64,000 bases of DNA, from contig JAKTNV010000003.1 of assembly GCA_022747635.1 (NCBI GenBank), positions 29,492,551-29,556,550 of the forward strand. The letters run 5' to 3'. The notes beneath the pieces are model-generated. The model had not been told where the DNA came from. It saw nothing but the letters and a program-made list of their open reading frames with translations, and did not search any database. Position 1 is the first letter of the stretch. Each line of letters starts with the position of its first letter. The translations under genes were made by a program, and so were the position numbers. The stretch is from Hetaerina americana (Eukaryota > Arthropoda > Insecta > Odonata > Calopterygidae). This document shows, in pieces, positions 1-11,562 of the stretch.

Positions 1-575
1 AATTTATTTTATGATATTGTGTGCAAATAGAAAAAGTAAGATATTTTAAACTTTCTATAATGAGTGTCATCAACATAAGTTGCATAAATCTGGATATAAC
101 TGCATGCTTAAGGTATTGTGATGCAAATGGTGATAAATGGATTTTATGTGTAATACGTTCATTTGTACCTTTAACCTTAAATATATATAAAACTGCATGT
201 ATTCAGTTATATTGCATAACATTGAAAATTTTTGCTGACTCAAATGTTATTTTTGAGTCATTTACCTGAAGTTAATTGAGGGTACTATTTTATACAAAAT
301 GTAATATCAATCCAATATTTACTGAATATAAAACTGGAAATTTATTATTTTGCATTCATTATTTTATATAACCAGGTAAATTATAGTCACTTATAATGTA
401 TTCCCTCCTTTTAGAAGTAAGTATTAATGAAAAAGTTTGTTATGTAAATTATAGAATGTATATAAATGACCCGTGAAAACTGAATGGGTGGGGTTCTTTG
501 TGAGGGACCATAATATTCTTTTATGCCTAACTCTAGCAATTATATAGGTATTAATTTTATGTTTAATTCGTCTAG
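1..575 (+). other. Dynein intermediate chain intron (3' part)
   Basis: AT-rich sequence with no coding similarity that I can recognise. It ends in a pyrimidine-rich acceptor and AG at 574-575, just before the first recognisable dynein exon. The short open frames here have no family features. Confidence 0.6.
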
Positions 576-736
576 CATGTCGGCATGGCAGCAGAGCTGG
601 GATTACAGAACTATATGAAGGTCACCAAGGTCCTGTGACTGGAGTTGATACACAATGCGCTCAAGGGCAGGTTGATTTTTCACATCTCTTCCTGACATCG
701 TCTTCTGACTGGACCATCAAGCTCTGGAGTCTTAAG
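576..736 (+). CDS. Dynein intermediate chain exon A
   Basis: The acceptor AG is at 574-575. The first two bases finish a split codon, then the frame reads [20 protein letters not shown] and ends ...TIKLWSLK. The donor GTTAGT starts at 737, phase 0. It encodes most of one WD40 blade with the SSDWTIKLW signature. Confidence 0.92.
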
Positions 737-3700
737 GTTAGTGATTCAATTTATGATTTATTGTCCCTCTTTTTATTGCATTCAATAAGTAATAACTATG
801 ATCAGTCATTATGTAAGTAAATTCTTCTTAAATGATTCTCAAGGAACCAAGAGAGGAGTTAATGTTAAAAAAGTTTTTGTTAATGAACTTTCTACAATGA
901 TTATTAGGATCTACTAAGCTTGCTGTTTTTTTTAAAATGTATTTTCATCATTCAAATGTATGTAAAATACAGTGATTTTGTGGTATTTGCTTTAGCCTTG
1001 CCATATAATTTGAACTGTTGCTAAATACATTAATATATACCTTTGCAATGCATTATAACTATCTGCGTAAATCTTTATTTTCTAATTGACAAAGCAATGA
1101 AGTCTGCACATAATGAGAAATTTTAATTGGAATTGAGCTTCATAGAATTGCTAATATTCTTTTTTTTTTAATACTTGGAACACAAACTGTTAACACATTA
1201 AAGAGAAATTTGATCTAACTTGTCTGAAAATTTATTAAAAATGTGATCTAATTAATGGTCCAGCCTGCAAAGTGCAATCAGACTTTCACATGAAATGGAG
1301 GAGACGGAGGTGATTTCTCCTCCTTGATTTCCCATGAAGAAGATTCTCCTCTTTGCTCTCTATGTACTTTCTCATGGCTACAGAAGCATCAGTTTCTGTC
1401 TTAATATATTATTGAAAATTTATCCTTTCCTGGAAAATTTTATTTCTAAGACTATTGAGGGCAATATAAGTTCAAAAGACATACTGCTCCTCCTTTAACC
1501 CCATTGTTGCAAAAGTTTGCAAAAGCTCTCATGTGTTGCAAACCTCCTTTTTGCCAGAATCTAGAATTGTAATGTATCTAGTCCAGGCCCTCCCTAAGCA
1601 ATTTTTAATGTCTCCCTTGAATGGGCTCATATGCCTTTCCAATGGCTATTGTGACATTTAATACACTCCAACATGGAGCATCATAGCATCCTACCATTCA
1701 AATTTAAGATCACGCCAGATAAATTCAATAAGCTCTCTTGGGATGTGTTGATTTCACGGTCTAATGGCTATAAACAGCTGCATATGCAATGCATGGCAGA
1801 GAGCACCCAGCTGTAATGTTGGTCAGCCCCAATGGAATTAAGTTTTGAGCCACACAGTTGTCTATCGTTAGGAACCTGTGAAAATTTTGATTTGATCTTG
1901 CGTTTTCCCATTTTTAAGCGGTATTTAATTTTATTTCACAGGAAAACAAGCCCCTTTATTCCTTTGAGGACAATGGTGATTATGTTTATGATGTTGCTTG
2001 GTCACCAATACATCCCGCTTTGTTTGCTGCTGTGGATGGTATGGGAAGGTTAGATCTATGGAGTCTCAACCAGGACACAGAAGTACCAACTGCCAGTGCT
2101 ACAGTTGAAGGAGGGCCAGCATTGAATCGAATCTCATGGACACCTCTTGGAGATCATGTTACCGTTGGAGATGACTTCGGAAAAATATGGGTATATGAGG
2201 TTGGAGAGGTAAGGAAAGATTTAATCATTGACTGTATCATTAATCAGAAATTAATAGGCATATTATGTAAATTGGTTGCCTGCACATACACATTCTCAGT
2301 TGTGTTTTTATTATGATGCTAGGAGTTGTTTTCCATCTTCTGTAGTGAGTGCATTGACAACAGAGCCCATGAGTCTCTTGGGTTTACTAGTCCCAGGCCC
2401 TTTTTGTGGTATTCTCAGACAGCGAGATATTGTATTCATTGAGTTATCTTGAGACTCAGTGAGAAGTTAATATTTTTTTCTTAAAGGTTACAGCACCCAC
2501 TGATTTGTAATTTTGTAGCTGGCCATTTTGTGTTACTTATTTCCAGAATGATCAAAAATTATTTAAACCAAAACATGAATGGAGTACCACTTAAGTTGGT
2601 AAAATTCTAGATGAATTAATATTGAAAAATTGTCAACACTAGGTTGAAGATAAGTTGACAGTTAAAGATGACAGCTTTGGAATATGAACAATTGGTGAGA
2701 AGTGATGTTAGAGAAGATAGAAATATTTGTTGATAACTGGAAAATATATCAAAAGATCATACAATAAGTCCTCAAATTATATCAGAGATGCCTTATAGGT
2801 GACTCTCAGTTTCAGAAAGATCTTGCTCAGGTCGTCAAGAGAAATATTTCTAACTTTTTAGAGAATGATGGCCTTTTTAGTTTGCTTTTTGAGACTATCA
2901 AAACAATTCTAGTTTTGTGCATCGATTTTTCTGATCGATGATCGATTTTTAGGTCATAATAAAAGGGAAACTATAGGGCGATAACCTCTGGCTCTGGGCC
3001 CTCCATCCATCCCTATACAATACAGTTCACTGCAGCAGAGTCATAGTCCGAAAATACTAATTGCTTAATCAAGTGATGCTCTGCAATGCAAACTTAAATA
3101 ATAATAAGGTAAAAGGCCATTATTTTCAGGCACAACATTTACTGAAATGCCCAATGCATGTTGGAGTGAATTATTATTAAGTTAAAAAGCATTTTCCATG
3201 AGAATATTGTAGTTTGATGAGTGTAATTCCTCTAGATGATAGGTTTTCAAATTAAAATCAGCCATGTGGAATTTATTCATCACATGTTGATGTGTCCTTT
3301 AGAATATCCACATGTAGAGTTTTGGATGTACGATACTATTATCTAAATATTAACTTAAATTTTTCTTAAGGTAAAGCATTTAATTTTCTCATTCCTGATC
3401 CTGGTAATGATTGATTATGTGTACATATGTATTTTATAAAATTATGAAAAAAATGTTTCTTTCTGTTTTTGACTTGAAAGTCTGTTTGCTTCCAAGGCAG
3501 TGGAAAACAATTTTATTATTACAAAATGATTATTATATAGGTAATACTACCTTGATCAAAAAGTTCCCGGAATAACCACCGTGTGGCGCTCCCATCGTTC
3601 CGATTTGAGTTCTGTTTTTTTTGTTAAATTGGTACATCTGTTGTTGATATTCCCTTTAAATCTTAGTGTCATAACTTGACATTTGCAAAAGTTACGTAGC

Positions 3701-5714
3701 CAAGAGTACATCTATCTCTGTGTGTGTTGGCGATTTTTTACAATTTCAGAAATGGATTTAAATTTGCAACAACGAACTTGTATTAAATTTTGCGTAAAAA
3801 ACGGATTTAGTGGCGCACGGACGTTGGAAATGTTGGAAAAGTGTTTCGGCAACGATTCTCTAAAAAAAACGGTCGTTTACCAGTGGCACGAGCGGTTCAG
3901 AAGTGGTCGTGAGTCAATCGAAGATGATGAACGCAGTGGCAGACCATCGACATCGAAAGTCGGTGAAAAAATTGATAAAGTAAAAGAAATGTTGGTCAAT
4001 AACCGCAAATTAACCATCAGAGAAATAGCGGAGGACTTGAACATTGCCTATGGATCCGCCCAAGACATTGTGGTTAATGATTTGGGTTTCCGTCGTGTAG
4101 CAGCAAAGTTGGTTCCAAAAGACCTCAATTTCATGCAAAAAAGAGACCGTGTTGACGTCGCAAAAGACATGATTTGCGAGGCTGAATCCGATCCCACATT
4201 CATCAAAAGGATCATTACTGGAGACGAGACGTGGGTTTATGAGTACGACACGCAATCCAGACATCAGGCAAGTGAATGGCGTTCACCAAATGAGCCGAGG
4301 CCAAAAAAACCACGTCGTTTTCAGTCAAAAAAGAAGGCAATGCTGACGGTTTTCATGGATTACAACGGTGTAGTGCATCATGAATTTTTGCCAGAAGGCC
4401 AGACAGTAAACAAAGAGTATTATTTGGGCGTTATGAGACGTTTGCGTGAAGCAATTCGCCGAAAGAGACCAGAAATGTGGGCAGAAAACTCGTGGATTTT
4501 GCACCATGATAACGCACCGTCGCACAGTGCTATCATTATTCGTAATTTTTTGACGAAAAATGCAACAAATACCATCCAACAGCCACCGAATTCACCTGAT
4601 TTGGCTCCCTGTGACTTCTTTCTGTTCAATCGAGTTAAAAAACCATTACGGGGAACGCGTTTTAGCAGCCGAGAGGAAGTAATGGAAAAATCGCAGGAAG
4701 CACTGATGGACATACCGAAAACCGACCGTAACTTTTGCAAATGTCAAGTTATGACACTAAGATTTAAAGGGAATATCAACAACAGATGTACCAATTTAAC
4801 AAAATAAACAGAACTCAAATCGGAACGATGGGAGCGCCACACGGTGGTTATTCCGGGAACTTTTTGATCAAGGTAGTATGTCATTTAAGTTAGGTTTTGT
4901 ATGACACAGACTGAACACCACTACATTTCTAACCTCACCTATTTTGATGCTACCTGATACCCCACACCACAATAAACTGTTCTCCAATTCTATATACTCA
5001 GTACAATCCTTCATTCCATCCAGCATACCTGTCCTTTTCCTCCCCGAACCTTGCTTGCTGAACACCCTTCCCTATATAAAAATTCTCAACATTCCATCGT
5101 CAGTCAAAGTGCTCCGCATCCACTATGCCTGCCTCCTTTAAATTTCTCCCAGCAAGCATCTCCTCTCCCACCATGCCCAGCTGTTCTTTGTTTTCCTTTC
5201 TGCCCATTTTATCTTTTCCATACCCCTCCACATACCCTTATTATCTCAAAAGCCACCAATCTATTTGTATCTTCTTGCTTCAGTGGCCCAGTTTTCTTGC
5301 CCCATAAAATACGCTTCATATCATGTTACTCAACGTTCCATGTAAAGCTGATCATAAAAGATGTTAACCAATTTAACATGACAATTAATAGTAACTAGAT
5401 GAAAATTCATAATCGTAAGACATAATGTGGAAAATGATAGAATGTATTAAGTATTGATCTTTATATGAGTTTCAAACTTTTAAATGATTATTTGATTTTC
5501 TTTCCAGCAATTGGCTCAACCAAGGCATGATGAGTGGACAAAACTTGTTTACACCCTTCAGGAATTAAAGAACAACCAAGCAGATGAAGAGATTGATAAA
5601 TTAAGTCTTAGCTCGGGAGCTAGCAGTGGATTTAGCAGCCTCTCTGCATTTGATAAACTGAGCCTCAACTCAGGAGCTAGCAGTAGCTTCAGTAGCTTAT
5701 CTGCCTTGCGCTAG
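576..5714 (+). CDS. Cytoplasmic dynein 1 intermediate chain, C-terminal part (spliced, 5' end outside window)
   Basis: The intermediate chain is a WD40 scaffold of the cytoplasmic dynein 1 motor; it links heavy chains and light chains to dynactin and cargo. Three exons join in phase: 576-736, 1942-2208 and 5508-5714, giving 210 residues from this window. Family signatures are [20 protein letters not shown] followed by [13 protein letters not shown] (a WD repeat), then [13 protein letters not shown] and a repeat ending in [20 protein letters not shown]. All visible junctions are GT/AG. The N-terminal p150/light-chain binding region lies upstream of the window. The Drosophila homologue is short wing. 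The C-terminus is longer than I know in the family because of a 38-residue repeated serine-rich tail. The last intron (2209-5507) holds a mariner and a LINE fragment. Recognised from memory of the family, not from a search. Confidence 0.93.
737..1941 (+). other. Dynein intermediate chain intron
   Basis: CpG-poor intron with no recognised element. A GGAG/CTCC-rich foldback lies near 1300-1325. The acceptor at 1931-1941 is TTATTTCACAG. Confidence 0.7.
1942..2208 (+). CDS. Dynein intermediate chain exon B
   Basis: This exon has 89 codons, phase 0 at both ends. It starts GAAAACAAG ([10 protein letters not shown]...) and ends ...WVYEVGE, with donor GTAAGG at 2209. It encodes two WD40 blades, including [15 protein letters not shown] and the stretch up to GKIWVYE. 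Confidence 0.93.
3547..3696 (+). repeat. Left 150-bp TIR of the intronic mariner
   Basis: Inverted copy of 4727-4876. The only difference I see is a T in the T-run after GAGTTCTG where the right end has the complement of A. The TIR contains an in-frame upstream ATG (3683), so that ATG is probably not the true start. Confidence 0.93.
3752..4807 (+). CDS. Mariner transposase (DD34D), C-terminally altered
   Basis: Cut-and-paste transposase of the mariner family, 351 residues from the ATG at 3752, 56 bp inside the left TIR. Paired helix-turn-helix regions lie at about residues 1-110, with the GRPS linker at 63-66 and a KLVPKDL linker at 119-125. Catalytic residues are D158 ([10 protein letters not shown]), D253 (HHDNAPSH) and D288 ([10 protein letters not shown]), with exactly 34 residues between the last two, so the DDD triad is intact. 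Oddity: residues 326-351 are read from the right TIR and do not resemble the usual mariner end (a WxxRxxxC...YFE pattern), so the normal C-terminus is missing. The TAA stop contains the one base that differs between the TIRs. Activity is uncertain. Confidence 0.93.
   Translation: MDLNLQQRTCIKFCVKNGFSGARTLEMLEKCFGNDSLKKTVVYQWHERFRSGRESIEDDERSGRPSTSKVGEKIDKVKEMLVNNRKLTIREIAEDLNIAYGSAQDIVVNDLGFRRVAAKLVPKDLNFMQKRDRVDVAKDMICEAESDPTFIKRIITGDETWVYEYDTQSRHQASEWRSPNEPRPKKPRRFQSKKKAMLTVFMDYNGVVHHEFLPEGQTVNKEYYLGVMRRLREAIRRKRPEMWAENSWILHHDNAPSHSAIIIRNFLTKNATNTIQQPPNSPDLAPCDFFLFNRVKKPLRGTRFSSREEVMEKSQEALMDIPKTDRNFCKCQVMTLRFKGNINNRCTNLTK
4727..4876 (-). repeat. Right 150-bp TIR of the intronic mariner
   Basis: Inverted copy of 3547-3696. 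It encodes the last 26 codons and the stop of the transposase frame. Confidence 0.93.
4885..5310 (-). mobile_element. LINE 3'-end fragment (RT protein C-terminus)
   Basis: On the minus strand, broken frames resemble the C-terminal region of insect non-LTR reverse transcriptase proteins, including [20 protein letters not shown] and [10 protein letters not shown]. The same block recurs at 23402-23700, 32820-33115 and 59495-59760. The LINE clade is not resolved. It abuts the right end of the mariner. Confidence 0.6.
5508..5714 (+). CDS. Dynein intermediate chain terminal coding exon
   Basis: The acceptor TTTCTTTCCAG ends at 5507. The exon starts [20 protein letters not shown], the conserved end of the family, passes NNQADEEI, and then continues for 38 residues of repeated serine-rich sequence before Arg and TAG (5712-5714). 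Confidence 0.93.
   Translation, partial: QLAQPRHDEWTKLVYTLQELKNNQADEEIDKLSLSSGASSGFSSLSAFDKLSLNSGASSSFSSLSALR
5595..5708 (+). repeat. 57-bp coding tandem repeat in the dynein tail
   Basis: Two 19-codon units, 5595-5651 and 5652-5708, read [19 protein letters not shown] and [19 protein letters not shown]. By hand comparison 8 codons are identical, 8 differ synonymously and 3 differ in amino acid. This suggests an old duplication kept under protein-level constraint. Confidence 0.95.
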
Positions 5715-8600
5715 ATCCAAATGTATATATTGAAAGAATAATTTGTAATTAATTTCATTGTGATGATGAGAAAATGACTTTCTGCTGCACTAGGTTGTCC
5801 AATTGTGGGAGCTTAACAATGGCTTGTTTTTTTATTGATTTTTGTATAAATGACCAAATTTTCTAATTGTTAACCAAAGTGATGCTAATTTGTTGATTCT
5901 TGAATTGAAATATTCTGTCCTTTATTTATATTATTAAATATTAACATTTCAATTCTGAATACTGAAGGTATTTATTTATGTGGATTGGATTTTTAAAAAG
6001 GTTTACTGCCATAAGTGTTATGTAGCAGGTGTAATATTTGTGAAACAGTTGGGTTTATAATGCATCGTATTTATAGATTTTATGATGCGATATTCAGAAT
6101 CATTGAACCCTGATGACAATGCAATTTATTGCATCGTAGAGTTTTTGGTAATCTTTGAAATTGTCCGTTGAGGAATGCTTATGTTAGGAAAACCACAAAT
6201 CAGCATTTTGAAATTTATTCAGACTTTTTAATTTTCCAAATTGGAAAAAATGTCCAACTCTCAAAAAAAGGAAATTGCTGAGTAAGATACCTTTATTATT
6301 GTTTTTAATTTTTCTGGCTTTACTTGGAAATGTAGATAACAATCATTTGGTTGGATATGTGATTATTCTCCTTATCATTTCTGGTGAATTAGGTCATGTG
6401 TCATTGTACTTACTGACTACCATAACCCTTAGTTATTGAAAATAGCATATTTACAAATATCATTGAAGGCATTGAGTGCTCTGGGTTTTGAAGAATTCTG
6501 AAGAAATGAATGGCAGCAAAAATCATGAGGATAATGGAAATTAAATCTTATGAATCATGTGATAAAATATCATTTTTATGGGCCATGACGAGTGAGTGCT
6601 TGATAAGAGTTTAGTTAATTTTTTTCTAGTTCATATTACAGATTATTCAGATATTTCAAGTCATTTTTAGAAGTAGCTTAATCCTGAAATTAATGGGGAT
6701 ATATTTTTTGGTGATTCTAAATGTTAAAGAGGGATTCAGGTGCGCAAGGACTTGCTTTTTCCTTGCCTCTACTTGTCCCACTCATTTTCTGCCATTTTTA
6801 GTTAGTCCGCTGACTTATCCTTCAAAAAATGAAACTGAAAACCTTTCTACAATTGGTCTTAAGTCTCGAAACTCAAGTCTTGGAGATAAAGTTTTGCAAA
6901 TAGTGCAAATCCAGAAAACTTTTGATGGTTTATACCGGAACAGCTGGTCTTTAGTCTTGAAAGATATATATAATCATCCTCTGCTGAGAGTTAGAATTAA
7001 GACTTATGACCCATTATGGAACAACCTATATACTTGATCCATCTTGATATTCTTACTTCAGAAGTGTGGGAGGCAAATTAGTGAGTGAGATGAAGTTCAG
7101 TGTTCTGTTGATCAAACGTCAGTCTGCTCAGCTAATCCTTGTGTTATTGGCTCCTGGGAAATTTGAATTTTAATGCATACCACAGTGTTTTTTGCTAGGT
7201 CTGTTGATGTGCTTTAATGCATGACCCATGACAGTAGGACGCCATTTTTGAGAAACATGTTGAGTGTCCTGGAATTTTGAGTCTGATAGAGATTGATTGG
7301 TAAAATGCACCTACACCTTAAACCACCGAGTTTCATGTTATTCAATTTAATTGGCCAAAATGGTTCGTTACATTCCCTTTTCACAAATTTTGGTATTTTT
7401 CTATTATCCTAGCATTGTTTAAAATTTACGTATAATATCAACATTTAACTCCACAAATGCTACAAGAGAACATTAATAAGTCCCCTTAAAATAATGTAAT
7501 CATGAGAAATACCATATTTATAATGCTATATGCCTGATGTGAGAAAATATTCTTAATTGTAAGTATTTTTCTGGTGAACCGGCTCGCATAGTGTAGGTCC
7601 AAGTTGTTCAAGCTGGCTGATTTTAGAATATATATTGGAGCCAAAAAAGTGCATCTTATGTGTTACAGAATATAGTTATTATGTAATCGGAATTGTGATG
7701 CCTATGGTTGAATGGAAAAATGCCCTTTGATTTCTTTTTTCAGTTAACCCAAAATAAAATGATGGGCATATTTATGGTTCTATGTGGTTTTCAAATTTAA
7801 AGTCCGTCAGGTGGAAAACCATCACACAATGGTGTGACCTCGGAAAACAACATGTCAAATGCATCATCTCACAGAAAAACTTGGTGTAATACTATTTCAT
7901 TCTTAGGTACCCCATACTTTCTCTCTCCATTCATGTTATTTAATTACCTGTTCTTTCCACCATTTGGTGTGCTTAGTTATCATGACTAGTATCACATTTC
8001 TATTTACTGCATTCAATGAAATCTGTTGCAGCAAATGAAGGGATCTTTAAGCACATGATTGAACAAACACTAATTGCCATCACTTAAAGAGATTTTGTAC
8101 CATTGCTGTTGTGAAACATGGAGAAGGGGCACACCAACAAGGCAGTAAAATCTCCCATTAGTAGACATAAGGCAGCCAAGGCCAAAGGTTTGAAATATCA
8201 AGTGTTTGTCTTCAGTAAACAGCATGTTTGGATCTGCATATTTTTGAAGTTTTTCTGGTAGGAGAAGTAAATTATCCTTAAGATAGGAAGGAATGAGTGC
8301 GAAATGGTGTCTGTGGCTGCTATTTGTTGTTTGCTACTGTAGAGGTCTTTGGATCAAGCATGTCTAAATTATGCTGCTGTTTAATGATGGACTTTCCTTA
8401 ATTGGTCTTGTTTGAGGTGGCTGTTAAGAGAGACTTCACTATGTCAATAATTATGCCTAAGTACTCATAGGATAATTAATATTCTACCAATAGATCACGA
8501 AGGAAGCTAAACTGTCGAAATGATCACTAGGTCTATCCTCGATGATGGTTGTTAACTTTAATTCACATTTATGGAAGAGACTCCTGAAATCTTGATAGGA
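5715..8600 (+). other. Dynein gene 3' UTR and flank
   Basis: CpG-poor, AT-rich sequence continuing the dynein gene-body composition. I see no coding exon. An ATTAAA variant poly(A) signal is at 5933-5938. The low CpG persists to about 8.5 kb, so the transcript may run past the first signal. The 114-codon frame at 6693-7037 has no recognisable domain. Confidence 0.45.
5933..5938 (+). terminator. Possible polyadenylation signal (ATTAAA)
   Basis: ATTAAA lies about 220 bases after the dynein stop codon in T-rich sequence. It is the first variant signal I noticed; the choice is unproven. Confidence 0.3.
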
Positions 8601-11560
8601 AAAATGCCGTTACGTCTCGTTAAATTTCAAATTGCCTCTTTTGTATTGGATAGGTCAATTTAATGGTCAATGGTAATTAACAATGACCAGCTTGCAGGAT
8701 GAATGGCGAGATTGCCGCTTAAAGTTAATTAAGCAAAACACATTTTGTTTATTTCATAAATTTTAATTATATAATCAGCAATCACACATCATTGGGCTGG
8801 GAGTGAATCGATTTAAGCGGCTAATTCCAAAAGATTCTCCCGGAACCAGAAGTTGAACCCGCGTTTCCGTCGGACTTCTCGAGGAAAGCGGATGCATAGT
8901 TTCCAAAGGATCCTCTTCAGACACTTGCTGTGTTTGCACATTGATTAAAGACATGCGAAGATAATCTCACCGTAGTTCTCCCAAATAATCCCGTGTCCGC
9001 ATCATTTTTGGACGTCCGTGTCCACATCAAGGTACATCCCTACCGGACCGGGACGTCTATTTCTTACTGGTATTGTTCCTTGGGTATTTTTTGTTATGCT
9101 TATGGAGGGAATGTCAAATCTTAAAGAGGAAAATGAGGTTACAATCGGGTGATAATTGCGTCATAAAATGGTCTTAATTCTCATCTGCCACCAATTATCT
9201 GTTACGTAATCAGAATGAAATGGGCAAATATTCTTAAGGCCTACCCATTTGGAACTCTCTAGACTTTGACCGCTTCAAAAAAACCAATGGATGGGGAACT
9301 GATTTTTTTTAAACTCCTGGAGATCAAATTCCAAGAATGAGCTATACTGGAAATCAAAAATATGTCATTTGCAATATTTTCCGAGATGTACGTTCATTTA
9401 TTAATGGAATGGGAAACTACATGAATTTCGAAAAATTACAAATGAACCGATCGTGTATTACTCTTAGTTCAGCAGACTAATTTATTTCCTTGTGGTTGAA
9501 AATATACCAAAAGAAATTCCTATTTGTCCGGGAATACGTTCAAACGTAGCTCGCCAAGTGGTGTGAGGTAGAGAAATGAAACGGGAACTTCAGCAGTATA
9601 CCTGTATGAGCAACAGATAAAAGTAACCAAGCGGACTGAATGTACAGGTATAATTGGAAAGTATTAATTTTCTAAGAGATCACTGAATAAGTAATCTTCG
9701 TAATTTTGCACTCTAAAAAATAGTGTGAAAAATTACAGTTTACGCATTCAGTGATATTAAATTTTCACAAAGTACAGCCTGAAACTATTGGATTCAACTG
9801 AAGAGGTCCCGAATTTTCGAGTACAGGGTAATCGCGGTAGTCGAGTTAGTTTGAAAACCCTCATAACAATGGTAGACTCTTTATTATTTCATTATGTTTC
9901 ATTGTTTGGCGGATACAAATGTTATCTCTGAATAGGCGAGGATCAGTGCTAAAGGAGCTTTTACCCTTCATTCATTTGATACGTACCTGTGATTCGTCAC
10001 AGTATTTTAAAACTGAGTGACATTTGACGTCATGCACCGATAAAATTGAGCATACGGGAGTACGTTCCAGCTTTGGCGATTGATTTTCTGAGATATTTTT
10101 CTGCCGATTATTTTTACGTAACGTTTCCCCGCCGATTAAAGTATAAGGGTCGGTAATTAAACATTGTAATTGAACAGGCCCAAATAAATTTCCGAGAGTC
10201 GGGTTTGGGGGCCATCGATCTGCAGGGCCAAGTTAAAATGAAATGTAGTGACATAGCCTAACTTGAAATGGGTGAGGTTTTGAGGAATCATACACATTAA
10301 TAAACCCATCTATAATTTCACCGGTAGTCTAATTGCTTTTCTGCCTTGATTATCGTGTATGTATCATCGTAGTGATTATCGTATGTATTTCAGTTTATCT
10401 AAACGATGCCGGTCTTGTACTATAATTTGATCTCATGCAATATGAAAATCGAGGATTTTTTTTTAATCATGAGCCAATCTTGCACCTCTAATAATTTTTC
10501 CTTGCTGCTCTTCAGAATTGTAACGTTGAAGTAAAAAATAAAGTAATTTTTTTTGAAAAAGTTTTTAAGGACCGAGGGAAATTATTTTAAAAGCGAAACC
10601 GGTTAATTCCGTTTGTGCTACACGCCCCGGTGAATCTTAAGTTTCTTGACTCGGATTGCATCTTTGGGATTGTCATTCGTGGCTTCAACTCAATGAATTA
10701 TTCCTAGTTGAGTTCGATTCTAAATGAATAGAAGGGGAGGGTATGAGGAAAACTACTGGGATAGAAAGTTAACCAATATAAAGGTAAGATTGGATGGGAT
10801 ACAGTCAATCAATCTTTGAATTAAAGATTGGATTGATGATAATGAGCATCTCGAAAACCTAACATTTCCAACACGAATTTTAAAATCATTTTCCTGAGAA
10901 AAAGGTGATCGCATTGCCTAGTTGATCGCTTTGGCTTCTGTAAATACAAGAAATTGCGTTATGCATACGGTAGCTAATTGTTTGCCAATAGACAACAAAA
11001 AAATCATTTGCCAATAGACAACAAAAAATCATGTGCCAATAGACAGCAAAAACTTAGCAAGTGCGTGAAAAAAACCTCCGCGGCTTGTTAAGAGCTTGAC
11101 AGAAAAAATTAAACCTCAATGCCAAACACGGGAATAATTCACGTGTTGACTCAACCTTGAAGATAAAGTTTAGCGTCTGGTAAGTTTTCAAGAGGGTCTC
11201 CTCTTTGAAGGAACGTTAATCAGTAAGAGTGGATTTTTTTTATTTGCTTGGCACGACTTGATCATTACGAAATACAGGTATCATATATCATGTATAGACA
11301 CCTCGCGCTGTTAATTTTAACGTACACTAGCGGCGGCTAAAATGTGATAGCTTACGATTGTCTTGTATAAGGATCCTTACTGACTTTCCATTGCACTCGA
11401 ATGACAGAGAAGATTTAATTGGTGGTTTTGAGGCTGTGAAGGGGTCTAGACACTTACGTGGCATATTCTGCATGACATTCTCGACAACCTCCACGAATTG
11501 TCACGTATGTCTCATTTCGGCGGGGACTATGTTTTTATCATTTACATATTAATATTAAAA
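8601..11560. other. CpG-normal intergenic DNA
   Basis: CpG density rises sharply here: about 35 CpG in 9001-10080 by hand count. A GGTTCAAC-like B-box in reverse orientation near 8850-8880 may be an old SINE remnant. I see no gene. Confidence 0.4.
10981..11053 (+). repeat. Three-copy ~25-bp tandem repeat
   Basis: The unit TTGCCAATAGACAACAAAAA occurs three times with small changes, at 10981-11006, 11007-11031 and 11032-11053. Confidence 0.9.
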
Positions 11561-11562
11561 GA

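Larger units (their letters stand above)
3547..4876 (+). mobile_element. Mariner element with 150-bp terminal inverted repeats
   Basis: A 1330-bp Tc1/mariner element lies in the last dynein intron. It is flanked by TA duplications at 3545-3546 and 4877-4878. The ends start CTACCTTGATCAAAAAG and match inverted over 150 bp (3547-3696 and 4727-4876) with one mismatch by eye. It carries a transposase frame in the same direction as the host gene and keeps many CpGs in a CpG-poor gene body. Both points indicate a recent insertion. Confidence 0.95.

Noticed and set aside
21..269. 82-codon plus-strand frame at the window start
   Set aside because: It lies within a dynein intron, with AT-rich codons and no recognised motif.
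3683..3751. Upstream in-frame ATG giving a 374-residue mariner transposase
   Set aside because: The ATG lies inside the left TIR and the extra 23 residues do not look like a mariner N-terminus. The ATG at 3752 fits the family start.
6693..7037. 114-codon plus-strand frame after the dynein stop
   Set aside because: No recognised domain; it lies in the probable 3' UTR or flank and is compatible with chance in a long AT-rich stretch.
10981..11053. Repeat cluster that could suggest a CRISPR array
   Set aside because: The units are directly tandem without spacers, and the window is an animal genome.
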